DNA of 64,000 bases, from assembly GCF_002982075.1 (NCBI RefSeq), contig NZ_PUEJ01000005.1, positions 124,001 through 188,000 on the forward strand. Reading direction: 5' to 3'. Shown here piece by piece: positions 27,653 to 36,816 of this stretch. The notes beneath the pieces were generated by a model. The model searched no databases, had not been told where the DNA came from, and worked only from the letters and a program-made list of their open reading frames with translations. The DNA comes from Labrys okinawensis (GTDB lineage Bacteria > Pseudomonadota > Alphaproteobacteria > Rhizobiales > Labraceae). The number at the start of each line of letters is the position of its first letter. Position 1 is the first letter of the stretch. A program made the position numbers and the translations under genes.

Positions 27653-28786
27653 TCAGGCATCTTCCGGCAACAGGAAGCCCTTGCTCTTGGGCCAGGTGAG
27701 CCAGAGGTCCGGCCCGTTTGCCAAGGCTTCCGCCGCGCGGTCGGTCGGCAGCGTCAGGCTCACCGGCGTGCCGCTCTTGGTGGTCAGGGATAGTTTGGTG
27801 GCCGAGCCGAGATAGGTGGAGGCCGTCACGGTGCCGGCCAGGCAGTTGAGGGACTCCGTCTGCGGCCTGGCCGAGACGTCCATGTGTTCGGGGCGGATGG
27901 CCAGGATGCCGGTCTTGCCGACATGGGTCTGAGACGGCACGTCGAGCAGGGCTCCGTCGCAGGAGCCGCGGGCATTGCCGGCTTCCCGCTGGACGTCGTG
28001 CAGCGGCAGGAGATTGATGTCCCCCAGAAATTCCGAGACGAAACGGTTGGTCGGCCTTTCGTAGACCTCCTGCGGCGTGCCCACCTGCAGGAGTTGGCCC
28101 TGGTTGAAGATCGCCACATGCGACGACAGCGCCATCGCCTCGCTCTGATCGTGCGTGACGAAGATGAAGGTGGTGCCGAGTTCCTCGTGCAGGCGCTTGA
28201 CCTCGTCCTGCATCGAATTGCGCATGTTTTTGTCGAGGGCGGAGAAGGGCTCGTCGAGCAGGAGCACGGGCGGCTCGAACACCAGAGCCCGCGCCAGTGC
28301 CACGCGCTGCTGCTGGCCGCCGGAGAGTTTCGAGGGCAGCTTATGGCCATGGCCGGACAGGCCGACGCGGGCCACCATCTCGCCGACGCGCCGGCGGATC
28401 TCGTCGCCGGGCACCTTGCGGATATGCAGGGGGAAGGCGATGTTCTGCTCCACCGTCATATGCGGGAACAGCGCATAGCCCTGGAACACCATGCCGAAGG
28501 CGCGCTCTTCGGCGGATAGGGTGGTGATGTCCGTGCCGTCGCGGGTGAGACGGCCGACCGTCGGTTTCTCGAAGCCGGCGAGGATCATCAGGAAGGTGGT
28601 CTTGCCGGAGCCCGAAGGGCCGAGCAGGGTGAGGAATTCGCCGCGGGCGATGGTGAGGGACACGCCCTTGAGCGCCTCGAACTTGCCGAATGTCTTGCCG
28701 ATGCCCTCGGCCCGAATCTCGGCAGCATGTTCGGTGCTCGAATGACCGGCTGCCTTGCCGGGCGCTGTCCCGCCGTTTTGCGCCAT
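27653..28786 (-). CDS. ABC transporter ATP-binding protein (PotA-like)
   Basis: A 377-residue ATPase: Walker A GPSGSGKTT, signature LSGGQQQRVALARAL, Walker B VLLLDEPFSALD, switch His in FVTHDQSEA, and a C-terminal TOBE_2 domain (about residues 290-377). The first gene of the four-gene importer, then binding protein and two permeases. The ATG at 28786 begins MAQNGGTAPG; a longer open frame upstream overlaps an intergenic hairpin and is not supported. Confidence 0.92.
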   Translation of the reverse strand: MAQNGGTAPGKAAGHSSTEHAAEIRAEGIGKTFGKFEALKGVSLTIARGEFLTLLGPSGSGKTTFLMILAGFEKPTVGRLTRDGTDITTLSAEERAFGMVFQGYALFPHMTVEQNIAFPLHIRKVPGDEIRRRVGEMVARVGLSGHGHKLPSKLSGGQQQRVALARALVFEPPVLLLDEPFSALDKNMRNSMQDEVKRLHEELGTTFIFVTHDQSEAMALSSHVAIFNQGQLLQVGTPQEVYERPTNRFVSEFLGDINLLPLHDVQREAGNARGSCDGALLDVPSQTHVGKTGILAIRPEHMDVSARPQTESLNCLAGTVTASTYLGSATKLSLTTKSGTPVSLTLPTDRAAEALANGPDLWLTWPKSKGFLLPEDA

Positions 28787-29099
28787 GCATGTTCCCCTAA
28801 GCGGGTTATCCCTGATCGGAGCCACAGTCTCGGTCAGGGATAACCCGCATGATTTCAAACGATTGCAAGGTTGGCGCGCTTTGCCATTGTGGGTGAAGCG
28901 GGCCAACTTTGCTTGGAGCAAAGCGCTTTGCTCCGATTCCGTGTTTCGACGCGTCCTTGCGTTTCCTGCTGCCGCCAAATCGCAAAACGCTTTGGAAAAC
29001 CTTTCAAAGCCTAAGCGTGATTATCGTTCACGACAATTGAATGTTGTTGCCTCCAGGGAAAAATTTGATTCACCCCAACGGGTAGCCCGCTACAGTTCT
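28787..29099. repeat. Intergenic region with two repeats
   Basis: A 313-base gap between the LysR and importer genes. A hairpin with perfect 15-base arms (GCGGGTTATCCCTGA at 28801-28815, complement at 28834-28848) lies directly upstream of the importer start, where it would be in the leader RNA or promoter. Copy B of the ~95-bp dispersed repeat lies at 28915-28996. No gene is visible. Confidence 0.65.
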
Positions 29100-30008
29100 T
29101 CAGCCATAGTTGGGTCGGTATGTCGGGCTCGTCTGTGCTAAGGCCGACTTCAGCCAGTCTGCGAAGGCGCGAGAGACGGCATGGCCCGTCTTGGTGTGTT
29201 CCATCACCAGGAAATAGGAGCGGGGCGACTTGATGGCGAGATCGAAGGGACGGATCAGCTGGCCGGCCTTCATGGCGGTGCGGCAGGTGAGCTCGTCCCC
29301 CATGGCGATGCCTTGGCCGGCGGTGGCGGCGGCAAAGACGAGATTCATGTCGGAAAAGATCATGCCGCATTCGGCGTTGGGATTTTCGACATTGGCGAGA
29401 GCCAGCCAGCGTGTCCAATCGTCGAAATCGCCCAGATGCAGCAGCGGTGCCCTCAACACATCCGAAGGCTCGTTGAGACCGCCGACCTTGTTGAGCAGAG
29501 CGGGGCTGCATAAGGGCGTGAACTGGACCTCACACAGGAGCTCCACCGCCCGATTGGGCCAGTTGCCGTCTCCGAAGGCTATGAAGAGGTCGACATCGGG
29601 ATTGGAGACGTCGTCGAGCCGCCGCGGCGTCACCACGCGCAGCGACACGTCCGGATACATCTCCTGGAACTCGGCGATGTGCGTGCACAGCCAAAGCGAG
29701 GCAAATCCGGGCGTACAGCTCACCTGCAGCGTGCCGGCGACACCCTTGTCGCCATATTGCAGCGAGGCGTCCCCGATGACGGTGAGGGCCTTGCGCACCT
29801 CGTTGGCGTAGTGGCGGCCGCGCGCGGTCAGCATCACGCCCTTGCCGTTGCGCTCCAGGAGATCGAAGCCGAGGTCGCGTTCGAGCAGGCGCAATTGATG
29901 GCTGACGGCGCTGCGGGTGAGGAAGAGCTCTTCGGCGGCGCGCCAGACGCTGCCGTGGCGGGCGAAGCTGTCGAGGGCCCTCAGGGCTTGGGTGGAGGGA
30001 ATTCGCAA
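29100..30008 (-). CDS. LysR-family transcriptional regulator (GcvA-like)
   Basis: A LysR-type regulator with an N-terminal winged helix (STQALRALDSFARHGSVWRAAEELFLTRSAVSHQLRLLERDLG) and a substrate-binding domain. I place the start at the TTG at 30008 (302 residues) because GGAG lies six bases upstream and conserved sequence begins there; the open frame reaches 30131, adding 41 non-conserved residues. It is divergent from the M20 hydrolase operon and adjacent to the importer operon, so it likely controls one or both. Confidence 0.85.
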   Translation of the reverse strand: MRIPSTQALRALDSFARHGSVWRAAEELFLTRSAVSHQLRLLERDLGFDLLERNGKGVMLTARGRHYANEVRKALTVIGDASLQYGDKGVAGTLQVSCTPGFASLWLCTHIAEFQEMYPDVSLRVVTPRRLDDVSNPDVDLFIAFGDGNWPNRAVELLCEVQFTPLCSPALLNKVGGLNEPSDVLRAPLLHLGDFDDWTRWLALANVENPNAECGMIFSDMNLVFAAATAGQGIAMGDELTCRTAMKAGQLIRPFDLAIKSPRSYFLVMEHTKTGHAVSRAFADWLKSALAQTSPTYRPNYG

Positions 30009-30148
30009 AAGAGGCTCCGGGAAATCTCTCCCCAACTTTTGGGAGCAATTGCTTACAGGTGAATGGAATTTGTTCAAACGGGCAAAACATATCACTTTTT
30101 GATAGCGATGTTCACCGCTTATCCTCGCCATGGATCAGGGAGGCGGAA

Positions 30149-31717
30149 TTGACCAGTTCAGCTCAGCAGACGGCGCTTGCGCATGTCGACGCCATCGCCG
30201 GCGATCTCTCGCGCTGGACCCGCACGATCTTCGATTTTGGCGAGACCGCCTGGCGTGAATATGAATCGGCGCGCTGGTATGTCGAACTCCTGCGCCGGCA
30301 TGGCTTTACCGTCGAGGAAGGCTCGGCCGGCATGCCGACGGCCTTCTGTGCGCACTGGACGGGCAAGCCGGGCGGACCTGTTATCGGCATGTATGCCGAA
30401 TATGACGCGGTGCCCGGCAATTGCCAGGATGCGGCGACGGTCAGGCGCCCGCGGCCGGGGCTCAGCGAGCATGCCGGCGGCCATACCGACCCCCATTCGG
30501 CGCTCGGCACTTCCAGCCTCGGCGGCTTGCTGGCCACCAAGCAGGCGATGGAGCGCCACGGCCTTGCCGGCACGCTGCGCTTTACCGGCGAGCCGGCCGA
30601 GAAGGTGAGGGGCTCCAAGCCCCTCCATGCCGCCAAGGGCTATTATGACGGCCTCGACGGCATGCTCTCTTTCCATCCCTTCTACATGCTGCCGATGTGC
30701 AACACGGTGCGCTGGGATACCCATTGCGGCGCCGCCTATTCGATGATCTACCGCTTCATCTGTGATGAGCCGGAGGCCTGGAACCGCGCCGCGGGCGCAC
30801 CGATCCCGCAATCGCATTCGGCGGTGCGCGCGCCCGGCGCCAACGATGCGCTGATGATGATGTACATGGCCTCCAAGGCCCTGCGCGATTCCATGCTGAC
30901 CCATCAGGGCGGCTGGTCGATCAGCGAGGCGATCCTCACGGCTGGCCAGGCGACGGCGGACAATCTCCCGGCGGGCCTGGCCGAGATCCAGTACATGATG
31001 CGCATGCCCACCCTCGATATGGCCGAGCAGGCGACCGCCATGCTCGACCGCAATGCCGAGATGGCGGCCAGGATGACCGGTTGCCGTTATGAGCGTCATT
31101 GGGTGTGCAAGTCGCGCCCGGGCCTGGCCAACCATGCCATCGCCAACGTCGTCTGGGAGGCGATGTCAACGGTGGGGGCGCCGCGCTGGGACGAGGAGGC
31201 CTGCCGGCTCGCCCGCGAGATCCAGGTCAATCTCGGCCTGGAGCCGATGGAAAAGCCCTTCCTGGCCGAATGCGAACGGCTGATCGCCCCTGAGGAAGCC
31301 GAGGCGATCCTGCGGCGGGACCTGCCGCCCTCCCAGCTCAACTCGACCTCGGACGACTATACCGACATGAGCTGGCACGCCCCGACCGCCCGCTTCTACG
31401 TGGCCCGGCCGGCCCTCAGGGCGCCGGAAGGCTATACCTATCCGGGCTGGGTGATGAATGCGCTGGGCGGCATGCCCGCCACCATCGATCCGATGGTGAC
31501 CACCGCCGCCAAGACGATCGCCCTCTCGGCCCTGCGCCTGATCGAGGACGGGGAGGCTCGCGCCGCTGCCCGCCGTGAATTCGAGGAACGCACCGGCGGC
31601 GGTGTCGGCGGCTCCAGCTGGATACCGCCGCTGGCCGACTATCCGCCGCCGATCGGCTTCCGCTGGCCCGAATATGTCACCACCGTGCGCGGGCGCGAAT
31701 GGTGGATCCCCACCTAA
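30149..31717 (+). CDS. M20-family metallohydrolase / amidohydrolase
   Basis: A 522-residue enzyme of the M20 peptidase/amidohydrolase family, closest in outline to AbgB-type amidohydrolases. Likely metal and active-site segments are GMYAEYDAVPG, HTDPHSALGTSSLGG, GEPAEKVRGSKPLH and the C-terminal SDDYTDMSW-H. These enzymes split an amide bond next to a carboxyl group. The start is a TTG at 30149 with GGGAGG upstream. The two following genes lie 16 and 33 bases away, so the three form an operon for stepwise breakdown of one compound. Confidence 0.82.
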   Translation: MTSSAQQTALAHVDAIAGDLSRWTRTIFDFGETAWREYESARWYVELLRRHGFTVEEGSAGMPTAFCAHWTGKPGGPVIGMYAEYDAVPGNCQDAATVRRPRPGLSEHAGGHTDPHSALGTSSLGGLLATKQAMERHGLAGTLRFTGEPAEKVRGSKPLHAAKGYYDGLDGMLSFHPFYMLPMCNTVRWDTHCGAAYSMIYRFICDEPEAWNRAAGAPIPQSHSAVRAPGANDALMMMYMASKALRDSMLTHQGGWSISEAILTAGQATADNLPAGLAEIQYMMRMPTLDMAEQATAMLDRNAEMAARMTGCRYERHWVCKSRPGLANHAIANVVWEAMSTVGAPRWDEEACRLAREIQVNLGLEPMEKPFLAECERLIAPEEAEAILRRDLPPSQLNSTSDDYTDMSWHAPTARFYVARPALRAPEGYTYPGWVMNALGGMPATIDPMVTTAAKTIALSALRLIEDGEARAAARREFEERTGGGVGGSSWIPPLADYPPPIGFRWPEYVTTVRGREWWIPT

Positions 31718-31733
31718 GGAAAGGGAAACGACC

Positions 31734-32666
31734 GTGAACCGCATCGAACAGATCCATGTCGACGACGCCTTCACCCTGCGTCGCCGCAATCTCGCCGGCG
31801 GCACCAAGCCGCTCAAGCATTGGGGCTTTCGCAACGAGACCGACCGCTTGACTGACGTCCTGCTCGGCTCGCCGGCTTATCTCAGGCATATGGCCACCAG
31901 CTCGCTGTCGCGCAAACATCTGCGCGAGGCGCCCTGCAACATCCAGACCGCGCAGGCCCAGCATAAGGAACTGGCCTCGGCCTATGAGCATTTCGGCGTC
32001 AATATCCACTGGCTGGAGCCGGAAGTCGAACTGCCGATGCAGGTCTATACGCGCGATTCCAGCGTGATGACGCCCTATGGCGTCATCATCACCGCCATGG
32101 CCAATTGGTGGCGCCGCGGCGAGAACTATGCCGCCATCCGCGCCTATGAGAAGATGGGTATCCCGATCTACGACATGGTGACGGCCGGCACCTTCGAGGG
32201 CGGCGATTTCAACGTGATCGAGGAAGGCTGCGTGCTGATCGGCTGCGGGGGCGCCCGCACCCAGGAGGAGGGCGCCCGCCAGGTCGCCGGCTGGTTCGAG
32301 AAGGAAGGCTGGGAGGTCCGGCTCGCCTTCATCGACGAATATTACGTCCATATCGACCTGATGGTGGTGCCGATCGCGCCGAAGCTGACGGCAGTGTGCC
32401 TGGCCTGCACCGAACCCGGCATCGTCGACTGGCTCAAGGCCAAGGGCCACGAGATCATCGACGTGCCGTTCCAGGATACGATGGCGCTTGGCTGCAACTT
32501 CATGTCCGTGGGCGATGACCGCATCATTGCGCCCACCGCGAGCAAGAGCCTGATCGAGCAGCTCAAGGCGCGTGGATTCGAGGTTGCGGCCGTCGACACC
32601 GGCGAGATATCCAAGACCGGCGGCGGCATTCACTGCATGGCGCAGGCATTGCGCCGCGCGGCCTGA
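31734..32666 (+). CDS. Amidinotransferase / dimethylarginine dimethylaminohydrolase-family enzyme
   Basis: A 310-residue pentein-fold enzyme of the DDAH/arginine deiminase superfamily. Key residues are in place: the EGGD segment at residues 155-158, His206 in YVHIDLM, and the nucleophile Cys301 in GGGIHCM. Such enzymes attack the guanidino carbon to release an amine or ammonia. The GTG at 31734 is supported by AAGGAAAGGG upstream. Lying between an M20 hydrolase and an FAD oxidase, it suggests a substrate with a guanidino group. Confidence 0.85.
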   Translation: MNRIEQIHVDDAFTLRRRNLAGGTKPLKHWGFRNETDRLTDVLLGSPAYLRHMATSSLSRKHLREAPCNIQTAQAQHKELASAYEHFGVNIHWLEPEVELPMQVYTRDSSVMTPYGVIITAMANWWRRGENYAAIRAYEKMGIPIYDMVTAGTFEGGDFNVIEEGCVLIGCGGARTQEEGARQVAGWFEKEGWEVRLAFIDEYYVHIDLMVVPIAPKLTAVCLACTEPGIVDWLKAKGHEIIDVPFQDTMALGCNFMSVGDDRIIAPTASKSLIEQLKARGFEVAAVDTGEISKTGGGIHCMAQALRRAA

Positions 32667-32699
32667 GCGCTCAAGGCGAAACGACAACAGGGTGAGGCG

Positions 32700-34142
32700 A
32701 TGATCGGGCAGGAAAACGGGCTTCCGGCTGACTTCCTGTCAGATCTCGCCTCGGCGGTGGGCGCCGCCAATATCCGCACCGGCGCCGGAATCGCCGAGCT
32801 CGATCCGGGCGAGGACCCCGACAATCTCGGCGCTTCTGCCGTGATCTCGCCAGCGACGACAGGGGAGGTAGCCGCGATCGTGCGTCTTTGCGTGCGATAC
32901 GGTGTTCCCGTAGTGCCGCAGGGTGGGCGCACCGGCCTTGTCGGCGGCGGCATTTCGACGGCGGGACAGCTCGTGATATCGACCCGCCGCCTCAATCGGA
33001 TCGAGCGGCTCGATGCCGATGAGCGCGTGGCGGTGGTGGAAGCCGGCTGCACGCTGCAGGCCCTGCAGGAGGCCGCGCTCGCCCACCGGCTCGAGCCCGG
33101 CATCGATCTGCCGGCCCGCGGTTCGGCCACGATCGGCGGCATGATCTCCACCAATGCCGGGGGTATCATGGCCTTCCGCAATGGCGTGATGCGCCACCGC
33201 ATTCTCGGCCTGGAAGCGGTGCTGCCGGATGGCTCCATCTATTCCGACCTCACACGGGTGGTGAAGAACTCGGCGGGATATGATCTCAAGCATCTGCTGA
33301 TCGGCGCAGAGGGCACGCTCGGCATCGTCACCAGGGTCGCGATCAAGCTGGACGCCGTGCCGGCGGCCCATGCCGTGGCCTTGTTTGGTTTCGACTCGGT
33401 GCCCGCCGCGCTTGCTGCCATCCGGCGCGCCCTCGACGCGCGGGTCGGCGAACTGCGCGCCGCCGAGGCGATGTGGGCAGATTATTTCCGCTATGCCGCC
33501 CGCCACTTCGGCTGGTCGGCGCCGGATTTCTCCATGGAACACCGGATCTATCTCATTCTCTCGCTGGGCGGCGCCGACGAAGCGGCGCTGCAGGAGGAAT
33601 TGGCGGCGATCTACGAGGAACTGCTGGGAACCTACCCAGAGACCAGCGCCGTCCTGGCGAGTTCGCTGGCGCAGGAGCAGGCGATCTGGCGGCTGCGCGA
33701 GGAATCGGCCGTCATCTATGTCGACTATCCCAACTCACCCAGCTTCGACGTCTCGCTGCCCTTGTCGCAGGTAGACGACTACGTGCGCGCCAGCATCGCC
33801 GGTCTTGCCGGCGTCTCGCCTGGGCTGGCTCCCTTCGTCTTCGGCCATCTGGGCGATGGCAACCTGCACATCATGCTCAACCGGGCGGAAGACGCGCTGA
33901 CGGCAGACGACATCGCCGGTGTGGAAGCGGTGCTTTATGGCGGCATCCGCCAGCGCGGCGGTTCGTTCTCGGCCGAGCACGGCGTCGGCTCCAAGCGTAT
34001 CCATGCCCTCTATGCTACGGCGGACCCGGTCAAGCTCGGCTTGATGCAGGCGATCAAGGCGATGGTCGATCCGGGAGATCTCATGAATCCCGGCAAGGTG
34101 ATCGATCCCTCCCGCCTTCCCGAAACGAAGCATTCGGGCTGA
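32700..34142 (+). CDS. FAD-binding oxidoreductase, GlcD / D-2-hydroxyacid dehydrogenase type
   Basis: A 480-residue flavoprotein with an FAD_binding_4 domain (VVPQGGRTGLVGGGISTAGQ; GSATIGGMISTNAGG; SAGYDLKHLLIGAEGTLGIVT) and an FAD-oxidase_C domain with GHLGDGNLHI and GSFSAEHGVGSKR. Family members oxidise D-lactate, glycolate or D-2-hydroxyglutarate. As third gene of the operon it may oxidise the carbon product left after the guanidino group is removed. Confidence 0.87.
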   Translation: MIGQENGLPADFLSDLASAVGAANIRTGAGIAELDPGEDPDNLGASAVISPATTGEVAAIVRLCVRYGVPVVPQGGRTGLVGGGISTAGQLVISTRRLNRIERLDADERVAVVEAGCTLQALQEAALAHRLEPGIDLPARGSATIGGMISTNAGGIMAFRNGVMRHRILGLEAVLPDGSIYSDLTRVVKNSAGYDLKHLLIGAEGTLGIVTRVAIKLDAVPAAHAVALFGFDSVPAALAAIRRALDARVGELRAAEAMWADYFRYAARHFGWSAPDFSMEHRIYLILSLGGADEAALQEELAAIYEELLGTYPETSAVLASSLAQEQAIWRLREESAVIYVDYPNSPSFDVSLPLSQVDDYVRASIAGLAGVSPGLAPFVFGHLGDGNLHIMLNRAEDALTADDIAGVEAVLYGGIRQRGGSFSAEHGVGSKRIHALYATADPVKLGLMQAIKAMVDPGDLMNPGKVIDPSRLPETKHSG

Positions 34143-34461
34143 CGCAGCCTGCGCGGAAAGGTGCCATCGCTGGGGGCGTCGATGGTCTCGAGGCTCTGCC
34201 GGCATCCGGCCGTTGCGGAGCCGATACAGTATAATGCCTACCTCATCCGAATAGGGCATTGCTTCTTTTGTTGAAAGAATACACTGTTCGAGACCATCAC
34301 GGTCGGAAATCAACCTTGCGTGAAAAAGCCTGCCCCCCTTCTTTTGGAGGAGTTTTTTACTAGACTCGGGGTGGGCAGTATCGGCAAGATCGATCCTGCT
34401 CAAGATGGTAGAACGAAACACCGGGTTCCGCAGCAAACCAACGAAATAGTTGGAGAGACAT
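34143..34461. other. Intergenic region, no gene seen
   Basis: A 319-base gap, more AT-rich towards 34250-34450. No credible reading frame; it should contain the promoter of the small membrane protein gene that follows. Confidence 0.4.
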
Positions 34462-34764
34462 ATGTTCGTGATCTGGCCTGTCATCGTTGCGATAGTGCTG
34501 GGCGCTCTGTGCGGGACTTTTGTTCCGGTACTGGCTTTCACGATCATTGCCCTGATCGCATCGATCGGCAGCGCCCTCATCATCTGGATGGCAGGCTTCG
34601 GCCTGGGAGCGGCCTTGATCGACATGGTGGCCATCGCCATCGCCCTGCAGGTGGGCTATGTGCTCGGAATTCTGATCTTGCTTGGGGTCAGCAAACTGGC
34701 CCCGAAATTGCGGCCGGCCATGGTGCGCCGCTACAAGCATGAGCACGATTCAAGCCGGCCTTGA
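34462..34764 (+). CDS. Small hypothetical membrane protein
   Basis: A 100-residue protein that is nearly all hydrophobic from residue 2 to 80, giving two or three membrane segments, with a basic tail (KLRPAMVRRYKHEHD). GGAGAG stands six bases before the ATG at 34462; an ATG four codons upstream is less well placed. I do not recognise the family. It stands alone, with the transglutaminase-like operon convergent to it. Confidence 0.65.
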   Translation: MFVIWPVIVAIVLGALCGTFVPVLAFTIIALIASIGSALIIWMAGFGLGAALIDMVAIAIALQVGYVLGILILLGVSKLAPKLRPAMVRRYKHEHDSSRP

Positions 34765-34968
34765 GAGCCGTTCCCCGAGGTGTTTGCAGACTATCGAGCC
34801 GGAATTGTGCGCCGTCGTCATTGAAGAGCAGCGCCACGTTAGACATCCAAGTCTCGAAACGGCATTTTGGCGGGCGGGTCCCCGGCCCCTGGAAGACGCA
34901 TGGCCTGCAGGCGGGGCTGGGAACGCCCCCAGCGCAGACCGCCTTGCAAAGACCTTGAAAGGGCTAGG

Positions 34969-35808
34969 TCAGCTCTGCGATTGACGCTGCGCCTGCGGAT
35001 GCTCTCCCTTTTCGCCGATATCGATGGCGACCTCCAGGCTTTCGCCATCGCCGCCATAATGGGCGCCCCGCACCGGTGCGGCACTCAGGTAATCCAGGCC
35101 AGCGGCGACGCGGATGTGGTGGATGGTGGGACAGACCGACAGCGCCGGATCGAAGCCGACCCAGCCCAGACCCTCGACATAGGCCTCGGCCCAGGCATGG
35201 GTGGCGCTGCTTTGCTGCGCCGGCGGCTGCCAGAGCAATCCGCTGACGTAGCGGGCCGGGATGCCGAGCGAGCGGGCGCAGGCGATGAAGAGATGGCTGG
35301 CGTCCTGCGCGACGCCGGTGCCGGTCGCAAGGGCCTCGATCAGGCCGGCTGCCGGCTGCTTCGGATCCCGGCTGACCTCGACACGGTCATGGATCGCCTG
35401 CATCAGGGCATGACAGGCGGCGAGCCCGCCTCCTGCCGCAGCGGCACTCCGGCTGGCAAAGTCCTGGATCGAGGCATCGGCCTGGGTGAGGCCGGTATCG
35501 CGCAGATAGAGGGAGACGGGGAAACGCTCCACCACGCCGTGCAGCACGCCGGCATTGTCATGGGTCTCCACCTCGCCTTCCACGCGCACCCGCAGACTTT
35601 CGATGCTGCCGATGGCCGTAAAGGCGTGGCTGATATTGCCGAAGGCGTCCTCGGACTGGCTTAGCCTGACGTCCTGGTCCACATCGATGCGCCAGCGCAC
35701 CACGTGCTGGCCATCATGCGAGCGCGGGGTCAGCCGCAGGGTCTGGATCACGGATTTGGCCGGCCGCTCGTAGCGATAGACGGTTTCGTGGGCGACGCAG
35801 ATGCGCAT
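34969..35808 (-). CDS. Transglutaminase-like protein lacking the usual catalytic Cys
   Basis: A 279-residue protein with the bacterial transglutaminase-like N-terminal domain (HETVYRYERPAKSVIQTLRLTPR) and a transglutaminase-like core. In relatives the nucleophile lies in GVCQD; here it reads GVAQD, with Ala167 encoded by GCG at 35308-35310. The catalytic His204 and Asp220 (HAWAEAYVEGLGWVGFDP) remain. Cys177 is nearby but not at the catalytic site. It ends a three-gene operon with alpha-E (7 bases upstream) and ATP-grasp proteins, the set usually joined to Anbu and thought to make or cut a peptide tag. It may be a binding protein rather than an enzyme. Confidence 0.85.
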   Translation of the reverse strand: MRICVAHETVYRYERPAKSVIQTLRLTPRSHDGQHVVRWRIDVDQDVRLSQSEDAFGNISHAFTAIGSIESLRVRVEGEVETHDNAGVLHGVVERFPVSLYLRDTGLTQADASIQDFASRSAAAAGGGLAACHALMQAIHDRVEVSRDPKQPAAGLIEALATGTGVAQDASHLFIACARSLGIPARYVSGLLWQPPAQQSSATHAWAEAYVEGLGWVGFDPALSVCPTIHHIRVAAGLDYLSAAPVRGAHYGGDGESLEVAIDIGEKGEHPQAQRQSQS

Positions 35809-35815
35809 GGGTTCG

Positions 35816-36757
35816 TCAGATCAGATATTGCTCGGCGATCGCCGCGCTCAGATTGTTGTTGTCGGTGATGAAATCGGTGATGAAATCATGCAGACCGGAT
35901 TGGAAGACCTCGTCGATGCTCAGATTCTGCAGGCGCGACTGAGTCACGCGCGCCAGCCGCTGGGCCGGGCCCTGCCGGCCATAGACCTGCGCGAGCTGAT
36001 CGAGATTCCCGTTCAAGTTCTCATAGCATGAAGCAAGGGAACGCGGCATCTGTGTGTTCAAGGTCAGCAGATCGGCGACAAGCCATGGCTTGAGGCTTTC
36101 CTTGTAGACCCAGTGATAGGCGGTCAGCGCGGAGACGGCGCGCAGGATGGCCGTCCACTGGAAATAGTCGAGACTGCCCCCGACGCTTTCCGAGGGCGGC
36201 AGCAGCACGTGGTATTTGACGTCGAGGATACGGGCCGTGTTGTCGGCGCGTTCGAGGAACAGGCCGAGCCGCGCAAAGGCATAGGCGTCGTTGCGCAGCA
36301 TGGTGCGGTAGGCCGAACCGTCGAACATCAGGGAGACGCCCTTGACCCAGTCGAGGAAGCGGGAGACTTCCTCGCGGCTCATCCGGGCCGGATCATAGCG
36401 CTGGAGCTGGAGCCAGGCGTCATTGATGGTCGACCACATCTCCGCCGTGAGGGCGGTGCGCACGCCGCGGGCATTGGTACGCGCCATTTCGAAGCAATTG
36501 CGGATCGAGGAAGGGTTCTCGGCGGAAAAGGCCAGGAACTCGGTGACCGTGCGCTCGTTGGCCTCCTCATAGGCGGCAAAGAAGGCTGGACCGCATCCCG
36601 CCGTCTCCACGGCGCTCTCCCATTCCGTGGTCAGGCCGCCATAGGAGGCCGGCAGGGATGACAGACGGTAGGCGGCGTCGAGGATGCGGGCGAGATATTC
36701 GGCCCGTTCGACATAGCGGGCCAGCCAGAACAGGTTATCGGCGGTACGCGACAGCAT
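35816..36757 (-). CDS. Alpha-E domain protein
   Basis: A 313-residue mostly helical protein beginning MLSRTADNLFWLARYVERAEYLARILDAAYRL, the signature of the alpha-E family. No biochemical activity is established; genomes nearly always place it with circularly permuted ATP-grasp and transglutaminase-like genes. Here it sits 59 bases after the ATP-grasp gene and 7 bases before the transglutaminase-like gene. Confidence 0.9.
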   Translation of the reverse strand: MLSRTADNLFWLARYVERAEYLARILDAAYRLSSLPASYGGLTTEWESAVETAGCGPAFFAAYEEANERTVTEFLAFSAENPSSIRNCFEMARTNARGVRTALTAEMWSTINDAWLQLQRYDPARMSREEVSRFLDWVKGVSLMFDGSAYRTMLRNDAYAFARLGLFLERADNTARILDVKYHVLLPPSESVGGSLDYFQWTAILRAVSALTAYHWVYKESLKPWLVADLLTLNTQMPRSLASCYENLNGNLDQLAQVYGRQGPAQRLARVTQSRLQNLSIDEVFQSGLHDFITDFITDNNNLSAAIAEQYLI

Positions 36758-36816
36758 GCGTCAATGTCCGGACGAGAGGAAGCAGGAGAGCGGCTGCGGA
36801 GCGTTCATGGCTGATG

